From assembly GCA_020064725.1 (NCBI GenBank), contig JAGTWJ010000006.1, positions 1,488,001-1,552,000 on the forward strand: a DNA stretch of 64,000 bases, read 5' to 3'. The position numbers and the translations under genes are program-made. The notes under the pieces were generated by a model, which worked only from the letters and a program-made list of their open reading frames with translations, had not been told where the DNA came from and searched no databases. Below are positions 43,964 through 57,300 of the stretch, one piece after another (the first letter of the stretch is position 1; every line of letters begins with the position of its first letter). The stretch comes from Drechslerella dactyloides. Lineage: Eukaryota; Ascomycota; Orbiliomycetes; Orbiliales; Orbiliaceae.

Positions 43964-44451
43964 ATGCCACAATCATTCATCGTGAGTTATAGCCATTTGC
44001 ATCTCCAGGACCGATGAAGTCTATGAGGTCTCCCAGAACCCGTGCTAACAAGACTGTGCAGGTCACTTTGGATGACCATGCTTCGGAGGAGGAGTAAGTG
44101 AAAACAGCCATTTGATTCCATCTAGCCGATGACCACCACTTCACCTATCACCACCTTAAGAAGTGTCCAAGCTAAACAGTGATGCATCGATGCAGCCTCC
44201 AGTCTGCGAAGGACACTGCAAGAAACCAGGGCGGCAAGATCACAAACGAATACACTATCATCAAAGGTTTCTCGTACGTTCTCTCCCACCCATCTCGATA
44301 ACATAGCATATCCATGCACTTTTGTTTGCAGACATTAACGACTGAGGAATGATCCACTAGAGTCGAGTTCCCGGATGGCACTGTGCACGCTCTCGACTCC
44401 ATTCCTTGCGTCAAGAACGTAGAGGCGGACCAAATCGTGACCACACAATAG
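43964..44451 (+). CDS. PBI2: Proteinase B inhibitor Pbi2-like (I9 inhibitor)
   Basis: Four small exons, join(43964..43981,44062..44093,44196..44273,44361..44451), join exactly in frame to a 72-residue protein. Each exon is under 95 nt, so no single open frame reveals the gene. The product runs from MPQSFIVTLDDHASEEE, through GGKITNEYTIIKGFSVEFPDG, to KNVEADQIVTTQ. This is the propeptide-like inhibitor I9 fold of yeast Pbi2 (which reads KNFIVTLKK, then GGSIVHEF-IIKGY, then NVEEDKEV). Pbi2 inhibits the vacuolar subtilase Prb1 and, with thioredoxin, is also required in vacuole fusion. The C-terminal residues act as the protease-binding tail. It lies between BMS1 and eIF5A. Confidence 0.9.
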
Positions 44452-45288
44452 ACACCTCACGGGGCCTGGAATGTTTGTCATGATATCGATACCAAGATCT
44501 AGACTTACATAGAACAATATAGCTAAAAAGAGCTAATTACGCTGCATTGTCGCCAACGAGCGTTCGTACACACGAGACAAAGTCACTCCATATGAATATG
44601 TTGTACCTTCTCCGAACTCCAAGCCTATTATGGCTGTTGCTTCAGTAGTGATATATCTGTATTTCGTGACACGGCAATGTCTGCAGGTTTAAATCGCGAT
44701 ATCGTGCTCTCGTATACGCCAAATGCAGCTATCCTGCTCCCAAGATGTCATGAAAGTGGGGCATCACAAATCGAGATACGCTACAAGCACTTGGATCTCC
44801 ACCTTGCGCCGGGTGTTTGAGATGTCTGTGGCTGGTGCCATCTCCTTCAGCCATCTGTCCAAAGCGCAGACCAGTCGCCCGCCGTAACCTGAAGCAGTCC
44901 CTCGTAAGGATTCAGCTAGCAGAATGCACAACGGATGGGCACCAGTCCGGGCAATTAGGCAGGTATACGTCTCAGCTCTTTGACCAGTGCATTTCGAAGG
45001 GCGGGGAGCTGGTTGGCCGGCAGCAGCCGTGCGTCGATTTAGGCCAGTTTGAACGGCGGGCAAAAAAAAGTAAAATCCCACTCACCACTAAAAAAAATTT
45101 CGACCTTTTGCTTGCAGCCACCTCTTCCTCAAAACTTCATCCGCTCCCACCAGACTTCCTCCTCCCGAGAACGCCATCCAGCCCCAGAGCCTGATCGAAA
45201 GCTCGACAAAGCTCCCATCTACCGTTTTTCCTCCTTCACGCCTTTCTAATCCTCGTTTTAACAACTTTCTCCTCCGCAAACCTTCAAA
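44452..45288. promoter_or_regulatory. Spacer and leader upstream of eIF5A
   Basis: No gene recognised. The last 200 bp (45100-45288) is pyrimidine-rich, with TTTCCTCC, CTTTCTCCTCCG and similar blocks, typical of leaders of highly expressed fungal translation genes. An 83-125 codon frame overlapping it is a by-product of this composition. Confidence 0.5.
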
Positions 45289-46316
45289 ATGGCAGATGAG
45301 GATGTGAGTTTTAACTACCCCGCCTTTCTGTGTACCCTGGCCCACATGAGCCTCCCGCCCACTTTGCGGGATTCATGCAAACGCAGCAACGGCTTCCCCA
45401 CCATGGGCGCTCCAACCAGACCACCTCGCTGTACCTACAGAGGGCACGATTTCTCCTAAATTTCAGACGGGCTTACCACAAGTTATGGCATATAGCATGA
45501 GCACACTTTCGAGCAGGCCAGCGCTGGCGCCTCTGCCACCTTCCCCATGCAATGTTCTGCATTGAGGTGCGAAGACTCCAATCGAAAGCTTCAAGCATCT
45601 TGGGACTTGACAGCGGTATTAACAACAGTGTAGGAAGAACGGTCACGTCGTCATCAAGGGTCGTCCATGCAAGGTTGGTTACAGCTTCTAAAATCCCATT
45701 CGAAGGAGTAGTGTTGATAGAAAGCTATAAACCAGATCGTGGAAATGTCCACCTCCAAGACTGGCAAGCACGGTCACGCCAAGGTTCACTTAGTCGCCAT
45801 TGATATCTTCACCGGCAAGAAACTTGAAGATTTGTGCCCATCCACCGTATGCAATAGATGACTATCCCGACGCCTTGAAATTTAAGTACTAACTCACATT
45901 CCATAGCACAATATGGATGTCCCCAATGTCCGACGTACTGAATACCAACTCGTGAGTGCACCGAGAAACCACACTCGTATCGTCTAGCAGCTAAAGTCTC
46001 AACGCCATACCAGGTTAACATCGATGACGGTTATCTTAACTTGATCGACACCGACGGTAACTCCAAGGACGATGTCAAGGTCCCAGACAGCGAGATTGGC
46101 AAGGCGGTCCAGGATGACTTCGACGCCGGCAAGGATCTCTGTAAGTCCTGACTTCCTATTGTCCCCCCCATCTTTCACATCTATCGCAGTCGCATCTTCC
46201 AGCCGAAAGTGTTGCATCGTCGCGTGACTGACAGAGTTCTACCACCAGTGATCACCATTCTCACCGCCATGGGTGAGGAAGCTGCCGTCGCTGTCAAGGA
46301 AAGCTCGGGCAAATAA
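45289..46316 (+). CDS. Translation factor eIF5A (hypusine-containing)
   Basis: Seven exons, join(45289..45303,45496..45566,45634..45673,45736..45846,45907..45951,46014..46140,46249..46316), give 158 residues in frame, the usual length. The first exon is 15 nt. The hypusine loop MSTSKTGKHGHAKVH is intact, and the modified Lys is K53 by this model. The SH3-like N-domain (CSALRKNGHVVIKGRPCKI) and the OB-like C-domain (NIDDGYLNLIDTDGN; LLITILTAMGEEAAV) are typical. eIF5A relieves ribosome stalls at poly-Pro and similar motifs and aids termination. The dense introns in a short, highly expressed gene are normal for Pezizomycotina. A CAT codon after the first intron gives MADEDHEHTFE, one residue longer than common homologues; the exact first acceptor is therefore slightly uncertain. 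Confidence 0.96.
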
Positions 46317-47014
46317 ATCATCAGCAAACTCGAACCTCTTACTCGCGTTTGCTTCTTGATATATCTGCATCCATCCGCCTTTCAGTTAATCCTCCTTGCA
46401 ATTTTCTTTTATAAAGACAGAAACAAGACAAAAATTCCATAATCGCATTATAAGATATGACACTCGGCGCCTGCTTTCTTTTGGTGGTCCTGTTTTTAGG
46501 CTGTCATGATTAGGGAGAGACGACAACGAACCTTCGCCGCCACGCCATGGTCCGTCATCATACATACGGACGAGAGATAGTCGGCGTCCGGCAGGACTGC
46601 CCGACTTGTTTTTAGTTATACATGTCATGATATCCTCTCAAGAAAAGATGATAATTGGAGTGATTTTCCGAAGAGGAAATGGCTGCCAGAAACGCGGCTC
46701 CCGGGCTTTCTTGTAATTAGTATCTTCTAAAGAGAATTAATGAAAGGATAGTTAGGTTCCTTGCCAACGTAGTGCTCTATTGCTGATGTATCTGAATCTC
46801 ATGGTGACATTGCCGTAGTTGTAAAGGTTTAAACACAGAGCCGGCTCAACGAGTAATTTTGGGCGATAGTTGAAGTTAAACGGAAGAAGTCGAAGCTAGC
46901 GATAACGTGTGTCAATGCATCCAACAACTTCCTGCCAGAAACACCACCAATCAGCCCGCCACCTCCACCCATCAACACCTGCGATGAAGCTGTTTTCCGC
47001 ACCCTCATTACAAT
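46317..47014. other. Spacer between eIF5A and RRN7
   Basis: Tandem spacer of about 700 bp with the eIF5A 3' UTR and the RRN7 promoter. Minus-strand frames here (46386-46628, 46829-47146) have no family resemblance. Confidence 0.45.
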
Positions 47015-49132
47015 ATGGAACGGCAGAAGGGGGAAAGATGCGGAATCGATAACTGTCGGTCTCGTTACTACCACCTTGAAGACGGACAATGGACCTGCAG
47101 CAACGGCCACGTTCAAGAGGTACCCTTCCACGCATCCGCCGCTCAACGCGAGCTCAGATGGCTGATTTTACCTTGTTGGATATATCTAGGGACGCCTTGA
47201 CATACGCGAGGAGGATGAATACCAGCCGCGCAAAGGCGACCGCCGGATTGTCGAACGCGATGACTCGCAGACGGTCGAGGATCGGGGTATGGCTCTGGTC
47301 CGCCCATCCAGCCCCAACTCGTTGGGCGGCGTCCGGAAATACCTTGCGAGACTCGGCTCCGTTGCTGATCGTGATGTGGTTCTGCACGGATAGTGTTAAC
47401 GGGCAGAGAGGGCCTGTCCTTATTCCTACAGGCGTACCAACTCGTCCTCCGGAAGCAGGTGGCCTGGCTTATAAACGAGAGGAAATTTCCAGTGGAGTTT
47501 CAGGTACGCCATCATATCAGATGGTACATCCCTGGCACGTTGCTGACTCCGTGGACGTCGATATGTGCAGCTGCTCGTTCGCGACCTATGGACGCTCCGC
47601 CTGGAAGCCGTATATTCGGACCGATCAACGTCCCGCGGGGCATCTAGCTCCGGCTACAACTCGCAGACCTCCCAGTCAGGCCGCGAGTCAGAGAGCGGGG
47701 CGTCGCAAAGCGCCACCTCAGAACGCGCAGCAAGCTCATTGGGCTCGTCCATGTCGATATCACTTCCCGGCTCGCGATCTACATCTGCGTCTCGCGGGCG
47801 TAAGGCCAAGGATCTCGCAAAGGCGACGCCAAAGCTGCTTGATAGCATGGGGATCATCTACATTGCCGCACTGATGCTGCAGCTGCCGCTTGATATCGTG
47901 ACTATACATCGGTGGATCTCGGCGCAGGATATCATATACTTCCGTGCGATTACGCATCTGCCAGAGGAGATGGTAGCAAAAATGGAGCAGCGGTGGAAGC
48001 GCAAGTTTGAGCCGACGGTATTGCCGACGGCGGAGAAGTTGAGGAGAGAGGTGTATCACTTGATGAGGTATTACTATCGCAAGTTCGACGTCACGGTACC
48101 CGGCGCCAATGCGGAGTGCTTGTTGGCGGGGTACGTCCTAGAGCTCGGGTGTCCTCGTGAGTTCACCCCTATCTAGACGATTGTATTTTGTTCCCTCAAA
48201 TATCTTATGGAATGTGCTAATGCCCTGCCTATGCACCAGCTGAGATATATCCCGCGGTATTGACGCTCGCAAAGAAGTTAAACCTGCCGCTCCAGTATCC
48301 GCTCGCTGCATCAAAATTCAACATCATCGATTGTCCGGATGTCCAGCTCATGGCGCTTGTGATCATTACCTTGAAGCTCTGCTACGGACTGGATGGCGTC
48401 AAGCGATACGCGAAAACACGCTGGGAAATCGCAAACATGACGCCCGACTGGGACTCGTGGAAGAAGATCGTGGAGATGAAGGAAGGCGAGATCATAGATG
48501 GTGGAGGTGAAGGCAGAGAACGCAACTGGCAATTAGGAGTTCGCGAAGACGAAATTTACAGTTTCACAGAGCGCGAAATGGACGAGTACCTCGATTGGTT
48601 TGAGAGAAACTGGGCAAGTAAGAACGACGGCAGGCCAACGGCGGGTATAGCCAAGTTATTTGATAATGAAGGCGATGGGGGCCCAAAACCGGAGACTTCG
48701 AACAAAGCACAGCCAAGCGGTGAGGAAGTTCGGGTGGAACTACTGGAGATGCGCCTCGATGCCTTCAAGCAAATGCAAGAGTCCGCAACGATAAATGTAC
48801 CAGCCGCAGACTGGACCGTTCGCGAGAACAGAGCCGTCAGCAAGGTCGTCAGGCCCGGCGGAGAGTACCCTCGGTACCTCAAGTGGGAGGACGTCTCGTC
48901 GGACCAGCTGCGGACACTGTATACAGCTGCGGCAGCGAGGATCTCAGTTGACGTTGAGGGCTTCGCGTTCGTGGTACAGCGGCTGGAGTACAGACTATGG
49001 CAGGCAGTGAGGGGCAAAGGGAGGGGCAGAGCGCGCAAGAACAGGGAGGATGATATGGAGTTTCTCGAGGAGGTGATTGGAGATCTTGAGGTCGAAGGAG
49101 ACGACGCGGACGAGGATGATGACTCTGAATGA
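47015..49132 (+). CDS. RRN7: RNA polymerase I core factor subunit Rrn7
   Basis: Five exons, join(47015..47119,47190..47286,47394..47503,47571..48156,48240..49132), give 596 residues in frame. An N-terminal zinc ribbon, CGIDNCRSRYYHLEDGQWTC and SNGHVQE, is the Rrn7/TAF1B hallmark. A cyclin-like region follows: LSLFLQAYQLVLRKQVAWL, VRDLWTLRLEAVY, a Ser-rich linker, then GIIYIAALMLQLPLDIVTIHRW and FNIIDCPDVQLMALVIITLKLCYGLDG. The C-terminus is acidic. Rrn7 forms the core factor with Rrn6 and Rrn11 that recruits Pol I to rDNA; it is the TFIIB-like component. The third intron sits in a gap where both flanking frames look open, so I placed it (DR|VLTGREGL) from the family motif and a TGCTGAT branch site. 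Confidence 0.9.
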
Positions 49133-49448
49133 GCTATAGGAATTTCATCTGGACGGCCATTTGATCCAGTATATAAGTTCACGGTGCCTTTGTACAAACG
49201 TGAGGTACTATCGTATAGAATGACCCCCAAGAACGAGAGTATCACGAGCTCCAGGCCCGCCCAGGCCGCCTTATTTCCAATGTGTTGCTGCGTTGCGTTT
49301 GTCAACTTCAAAGTCTTGGCATTCTAGGGCTTGGGGTTGTTTGCCCTCTCTCGTTGCGAACAGGGCGGCAGGCTATCAGTAGATTTTGTGTGGTGGCAGG
49401 CTTCCTCATCGACAAGCATCATCGACAATCTCCGCCAACACCGCCACC
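49133..49448. promoter_or_regulatory. RRN7 3' end and ubiquitin-L40 promoter
   Basis: This 316-bp stretch sits between the RRN7 stop and the ubiquitin-L40 first exon. It should hold the terminator of the first and the promoter of the second. The end is C/A-rich (CCAACACCGCCACC) just before the split start codon. Confidence 0.5.
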
Positions 49449-50303
<855 letters not shown>

Positions 50304-51494
50304 TGGTTGCGCGCGAAGGAGCCATTGTTTTTGTATCTTTATATCTTCTTCCTCCTTTGTCATGCTGATACGATAATACATTTTTCCCTTTTACTACATT
50401 CCTACGGTGTTATGTACAGTCGACAGTCTATGATACACTTTTTACCGTCGGCCCCTCTCCCTCTATGTCTATCCGACTGGCGTTTTAGACCGGATGGCTG
50501 TGATCGTTGGCCGGGCTCGTGCCGCTTGAAACGACGGTTTCCTGTTTTACATTCCGACCCCTTGATAAATCAATACATCTGCACCGGATATACATGTGCC
50601 CTCGTAGATATGCACGGATGACGTACCGAGCCACGCTGTCGCGCTGGAGGACAAACCCTCGGCTTGTGGGAACCTGACAAGCCGGACAGATGCCACATCG
50701 TGATACCATTCGAGCTTGTTTCCGTCGCACTAAAACGACTGGCGCAGTGTCGACGGTCTCGCAGTGGGCCGAAGGTTTCACCTTCCACGAGGCTTGCGCT
50801 GGAGCTGCAGCTGCTCGTCGCGGCGCTCCGGACCAAACCCCACTAGTCTTTTCTCCCGCCCAGCTTACGTAGACGCCTTCCGTCCGAAACCACAAACGTC
50901 CGTCCCATTAGTTATAATTATATAATATCAAGCTCGATGCTTCGCTATTTGCAACCCATCGTGAGTCGATTCGCAAAGTCCACGTACTTGTAACTCCGCG
51001 GCGGGGCTCGAGCTCCTGCTAAAGGCTTCTCTGGAACGCTAGTTCATCTCACGCATATCATTCGGCTCGGCGGCGAAAGTTAGGGCTGTCAGCTGCACCC
51101 CTCGCCTGCAGGACCCATCCTTTCCACCGGTCGGCCTAAACCGCCCTGTGATCTCATACCCTTACACTTTCTTTCTCTTAGCTCCCGCAAGCTGTTTATC
51201 TTGGTATCTGGAGACCGATGCTTTTATACTCCTTCTTCCCGCCCGTTATTGACAATCTCCAGGCCCCTTCTCGCCCTCACTCGACCAATACCGATAAACT
51301 GCGTTCCGTTCTCTACAGGTCATCAATGCAGCCATAAGCCTCGTGCGAACGCCGGGAGCCCCTTGTCTCCAGCACCTTTAATCACCAACACTTCCGCCTT
51401 CCTGCCCTCCGAACATACGGACCCACCTCCCCTACCTCACAATCTGGATCGAAACAGTATCAGAAGGCCTGGGTAGCCGCTACAACGCGACAAG
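50304..51494. promoter_or_regulatory. Spacer and leader upstream of the MCH1-like transporter
   Basis: About 1.2 kb without a gene. It contains the ubiquitin-L40 3' UTR (a T-rich block at 50320-50400) and, near 51150-51490, a CT-rich leader before the transporter start. Frames around 50485-50895 on the minus strand lack any family resemblance. Confidence 0.5.
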
Positions 51495-53813
51495 ATGCCG
51501 TGGTCGTCGCGGTCGCCGTCACAGAGCCTGAGGGCGGCCCGTTACATCGCGTTGGCGGCATGCACAATAGTGGCCTTATCATGTGGGACCAACTACGTTT
51601 ACTCGGCGTATGCGCCGCAGCTGGCCCGGAAATTGAGCTTGACGACAACGGAAAGCAATGTTATCGTATGTCCCCAATTGACCCTTCGACTGGTAATCAG
51701 TGGGGATTGTTGATGCTGACCAGTTTGCTCATCTGGTGGCAATATAGGGCACGGCCGGGAACTTTGGCATGTATCTGTCCGGGATACCGGCAGGCATCCT
51801 CGTCGATAGGAAAGGGCCACGGCTGGCGATATTAATTGGGGCATTCTCATTATTTGCTGGTTATTTCCCGATATATAAAGGTTTGGCTGGGTCATCCGTT
51901 TTGCGGTTAAAGCTCGTACATTGTAGCTGATGTGGTTGCTCCGGTTGCCTCCTTAGTTTTCGATACTGGGACAAATATCGGTGTCGGGTGGTTGGCGATG
52001 TTTTCGGTATTGACCGGTATCGGAAGTTGCTTTGCTTTCGCTGCTTCTATCAAAGTTGGTATGGGTCGACTCCAAGACATCCGCAGATCTGAGAAGCAAG
52101 ATTGAATGCTAACGTGGGACTTAGCTGCTTTGAACTTCCCGAAGAACGTATGTGAACCTGTGCCGACATATCCAAGCATATACTTTGTATATTGACGTTT
52201 ATCAACGATAGCGAGGAACTGCGACGGCGCTACCACTCGCAGCTTTCGGCTTGAGTGCATTCTTTTTCTCGACCCTCTCATCATGGCTGTTTCCTGGAAA
52301 GATGAACGACTTCCTCCTGGTGCTAGCCACCGTCACCAGCTCGATCGTGTTCGCCGGCTTCTTTTTCATCCGAGTGATTCCTCGACCCGGCGCATATTCA
52401 GTTGTCCCGTCCGACGAACCCGAGATATCTACGAACCGACTCCGTCGCACCAAGTCTCGCGACAGCCACACCAGCGTCGATATAGAGCCAGGTATGGAAG
52501 CTTCTAATATTCACTTCCAGGTGCCAGTGGACGATGAGACGGAAGAAGAGGGCGGCAGCATCAGTGGCAGTAGCGCGCCGTTTCTTGAGCGGAATCCCAC
52601 GTTGACCATCACAGCTGCTACCCCTACCCCCAACCATTCCAATGTGAATACGCCTGGTGCCGGAACACCGGCCGTCGACGATGAACGGACGTCGTTCCTG
52701 TCATCGTCGTCTGATTCATCATCGTACGGCACCAAGGACGACGTTGTTCCGGAGAATGTCGACGGCCAGGGCGATACGGCTGGAAGAGCGTCGGTTGATG
52801 AGAATCGGAGTCTGCAACAATTAGATATTCGTGGTTGGGCGTTGACGCGGCATACGGAGTTCTGGAGGCTGTTCTTCATGTTGGGGATCTTGACGGGTAT
52901 TGGGTTGATGACTATCAAGTAGGTTCAGCCTCTGGCACCTTAAGTTATGTGGGATTGGGGACTTTTGCTAACATATGCTTGGTGCAGCAATATCGGACAT
53001 TCGGTAGGATAATAAAGCTTTTAGAAATTTTATGGTGAGCCGACAGTGCTAATGGTTGTTTGAATAGTGCCAAGCTCTGTGGTCTGCCTACGACCCAACG
53101 AAAGATACCAAGAAAGTTGAGCGATTCCAAGGCATTCACGTCTCGATACTCTCACTATGTAGCTTCTCAGGACGCCTGATAAGCGGTAAGGCTCCACTCA
53201 ACTGTCGTCATCCTTAAAAGGGCTCAACTAACATCCGCCTCCTTCCGTAGGAACGGCATCTGATGTCCTCAAGAAAAAATATAACAAGTCCCGCGTCTGG
53301 CTTGTGTTTGCATCTAGTACATGCTTCCTGCTGGGGCAAATCGCGGGCATGTCCGTCAGCAACCCCCATTACCTGTGGCTCGTATCCGGGTTGACCGGCT
53401 GTAAGTTCTCCACTCCTCCACTTATCTCTCCGTACCAACGTGCCGTTTCTCATTCACATTCCCTTATAGTCAGCTACGGCCTCGTCTTTGGCGTCTTCCC
53501 CACAATCACCTCCGAGGCGTTTGGTCTGCACGGCCTCAGCCAGAACTGGGGCACCATGACCCTCGCACCCGTCATCTTTGGGAACATTACAAATCTGTTC
53601 TACGGCCGAATATACGACAGCCACACACAGCAGCTGGATAAAGGGCACTACGAATGCACAGAGGGGCTCGGGTGCTATCAGTCGGCGTACCTGCTGACGT
53701 CTTTAGCCAGCGTGGTGGCGATGGCGATATCGCTGTGGGACATCTGGATTCACCGGAGACTGAACTCAGGGAAGCGGAGAGTCATGACCGCGACAGGGTC
53801 TTTCGTGCACTAA
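51495..53813 (+). CDS. MCH1: MFS transporter, Mch1-like
   Basis: A multi-exon gene with about 11-12 membrane helices. It begins with MPWSSRSPSQSLRAARYIALAACTIVALSCGTNYVYSAYAPQLARKL, then GTAGNFGMYLSGIPAGILVDRKGPRLA (motif A-like loop after helix 2) and MFSVLTGIGSCFAF. RGTATALPLAAFGLSAFFFSTLSSWLF follows, with a long hydrophilic Ser/Asp/Glu-rich central loop of about 160 residues (52400-52830). The second half has GWALTRHTEFWRLFFMLGILTGIGLMTI, HVSILSLCSFSGRLISG and SYGLVFGVFPTITSEAFGLHGLSQNWG. This order and the 'nodulin-like' features match the fungal Mch1 family of uncharacterised MFS transporters, named from similarity to monocarboxylate carriers and predicted in the vacuole membrane. Confident exons: 51495..51665, 51748..51880, then one starting 51957. 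Later junctions near 52110-52210, 52920-53070, 53185-53250 and 53400-53470 were not all fixed. Confidence 0.82.
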
Positions 53814-54321
53814 TACAGCGGTCGTATGTTGTCAACGACCCGGTTATATGAATTCGGGAGCACATGGTAGATAAATAGTTTTGCACGGACTGCTTCGAAA
53901 ACGGTGCAAGGGGTATATTGTAGAGTATTGAAGCATTTGGAATGCGGAGCAGGGATCTGGCGTTTTGTCTACATGATGTTATTGGTTGTATACTTTACCT
54001 TGTCGATTTCGTTACGGGGCTGTAAGAATAGATGGTAGATTTAGTAATCCAGACCGATCACACTGACGCTTATCCTTACATTTCGATATGTATACGACTG
54101 TAGATCTATGGAGCGAGGATCCGGACCCAAGCCGAATATAGACTAGGCACTTTAAGGTATATAAACTCATTTCATGACAACTTGAGCAACTTGAAAATCG
54201 AGCTTGTAGTGTAACTGGACACTTTGCCTCCACAGGGTTTTTCGAATTCAATCATGTACTGGCGGCAGTAGTGATTGGAACGGGCCTCCCCTGTAAAAAT
54301 AAGGCTGGTATTCATCTGAAG

Positions 54322-54385
54322 GCGTAAGAGAACACACCTTCAATTTTCTCTGAAGGGAATCTTGGTTCGAATCCAAGCTTGCTCA
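54322..54385 (+). other. tRNA-like hairpins (T-arm plus acceptor-like ends), unconfirmed
   Basis: A perfect T-arm-like hairpin (CTTGG, loop TTCGAAT, CCAAG) at 54361-54377 is followed by CTTGCTC and an A. That strand pairs at 6 of 7 positions with GCGTAAG at 54322. Between them lies a second hairpin CCTTCA...TGAAGG with an 8-base loop. There is no D-arm, so a normal cytosolic tRNA is unlikely; a mitochondrial-type remnant or coincidence are the alternatives. Confidence 0.25.
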
Positions 54386-57300
54386 TTATCTTTCTCTTTT
54401 TGGGGTTTTTATCAGTGGCAAGATGTCAGTTTATTATATGTATACCTTTTTAGCTGCGCGACGGTCCGAAGTTGAGGACGGTGTATCTGGATCCTTCACA
54501 CGCTGGGGTTCTCGCGGTGGGATTCGAGAAGTTTCTGTTGACTCCATGGATGCACACAGCTCATATGAGTTGTGCAAAAAGGAAACTTGAGAACAGGTAG
54601 ATAAAGCTATGCGCGCTCACGAACTTTATGCCAGACCCATCCCCATGAGCAAGTACTCATCGATTCACTACTAAGCTCATCGACAGCACTCGAACCAGGC
54701 AACCAAGAGGTATTTGTGTAACACCATCTCAACCGCGGATGAACGACGGTGGTTCCAAGCTTAAATGGCTACACCGAAAAATACAACAATCGATTGTGTT
54801 GTTTCCAGGAAAGTTCACAATCAGGTCGCACAACCAATATCCTCAATTTATCACAAAAGAGACACTATAGTCGGAGGACAACTTCCAAACCTCTCCATCC
54901 AAGCGGAATTAAAGTTGTAAACCTGCAACCGACCTGGCACCCCGCCTGTTACCACAATTGCTACAAATCCGGGGAAACGTGAGAATAGAAAGCAACGGCG
55001 GCGTATATGCCATGACTAAGCCTGACAAAACGCTTATGTATAGCTGATAGCACGCCGACTACGATAGCGGCATAATTGGCACGGCTTATGGCCCCTTATA
55101 CTGCCGCTTTACACAGTCGTACGCTCCGGAGGCACTTCGCGAATTATATTGGTATCCTTATATTTGATAAGCCGCTCGTGTAGATATCCCGCAGATGATA
55201 AGCATCGACGGAGCTCGGAGACGAGAGTAGATTAATAGCGTGCGATCAATTTGACGCAGGGTGGCGGCGATATAGCCACATTTGGGCATGGAAAAATGAT
55301 ATGTCATGCATCGATAACAAAGCTTAAGGCTGCGCTACACTACTGTCAAGGATAGAGGGGCTGGTATTCGAAGTTCAGAAGTTCCCGAATTTGCGGGGTA
55401 GATATACACGCAGAATCACCTCATGCAACCTTACTATCTGTCCGTACGGCCCAGCCGGACACCCTTGGATCCGGTATACATAACCCCTAATAGAGGGCGT
55501 GACCTTTTGAAGCGCAGGCACGTATGCTATTGTTCTGTAGTCTATGCTGACTTGATCCGTACGCTTAGGCTCTCAGCCGTATAGCCTTATGATTATATAA
55601 GTTCCCTATTGTGCTTATACCTCGGTACAGTATGCATTTGCTGGTTTCGGACAGCGTATAAGCAGAGTGAGATCAGGGTGAGTCAGCTTTCGTGATTATT
55701 CACTAATTCGGAATTCTAGATAGTCTAAGAGTTGACTGGCCGTATATTTACGAATTTACGAAGAAATGCACCAGCTTAAAAAAACAGAGACATTGTTCTA
55801 TACGCACGCACAACCCTGTATACATATGTATGACGTACTAGGGAGCTCCAGATCTGATATTGTCTGCAACATATAGATCTACGGTCGACAATCTGACACA
55901 AGATACGCTGTGGAAACTGCTAGAAAACTGTTACAGATAGCGTGCGATGGCCGGTCAGGATGAGATAAGAATAGATTCGAGACCGATGTATCGTGCAACT
56001 CCGTATCACCTTTGTTGGAAGATACGATATCATATGTTGAAAACCCTAGAGCAACCGACGAGAATTTGGAATAGCATAGTATACGCATTACAATGTTAAT
56101 TGCTAACACCAGCACTGGCGCCCGTGGTCTGGGACATATTTCAGCCGCGTGCAATTTATCGCAACCGCACGGCACGGTGCAATGCACAGTTGTGCATTTG
56201 CACCTACAGACACCTAGTAGCCGGTCAATCAACAGCGCAGTGCCACAGTCACCATGATCAATTTGCGAAGGCCAACCACGTAAGTGTACGCATATAGATA
56301 GTACTGTAATGCACGCTGTAGTTGCAGCTGCAAACGCATACATATGCCGACGCACGCCTACGCCTGTAAAGTAAATATACCGCCTCACTAGGCTTCTACG
56401 CTAGTATATAGGATTTGTCTAAGGTTCTCAACTGCTTCTAAATCGACAAGTAATCACGACAGCGTCCGTCTCAAGACAGGCGCAAGTTGCGCCATAAAGT
56501 TGCACCAAGACTGTTTCATTCTCAACAAGGCAGGAAGCAACCGATAGATGACAAAAGTCTACGTGGCCCATCGTCCTTGGCTCTACTCAGCTCCGGGGCC
56601 CACATTGCACCCGGAAGTTGGATATCTAGTTAATGCAGTCCCCGAGACCGGCCAGCCTCAGGGATGTATCGGCGGATGCCCTGTAGCCATGCCAGCTGCC
56701 CACGTTCAACTGCTTCGGGGTCCTACGTAGATAATGCATATTTCCGGTATGTGCACCGGAGGCAATACAGGGGACCCCTTCCACTCCACTGGAGGAAACA
56801 GAGGTGAGCCGTCGCAATCTTGAATCGAGGAATATTATGCAGGAATATCACATACGCGACGGACGGGGAGCTATCATATCAGAGCGTCGCGCTGGTCGAT
56901 TGCACTCACTGGAACCGGAACCTGATATTTATGGCTCCCAGCCATGCAGGCAGGCGGACAGGCCCCCATACTTGCATCCATGGATACCTGGGCGCCGGCC
57001 TATTACACACGTTGTGTGAGTGCGGTTATAACTGCACGTATAAGGTATAGGATGCATGCACCTGCGTCCGTCGTCCCAGGGTCTTTGAGACCAGGTATGC
57101 ATGCACGCCATATGATACGATACGCACCTGCACGTAGATATCTTGCCGTATGCGCGGATAATGCGTATTTTCAAAACCTGGATTTGTGTAGATAGGAAGT
57201 GCGTGTGTACGGCGATCGATTCAACGGCGGTGCACACACAAGGCAACAAGCGGATGGGTGTCTTTGAATATTCCCGAAGAGCTCCGCGCGGCTCCTATGG

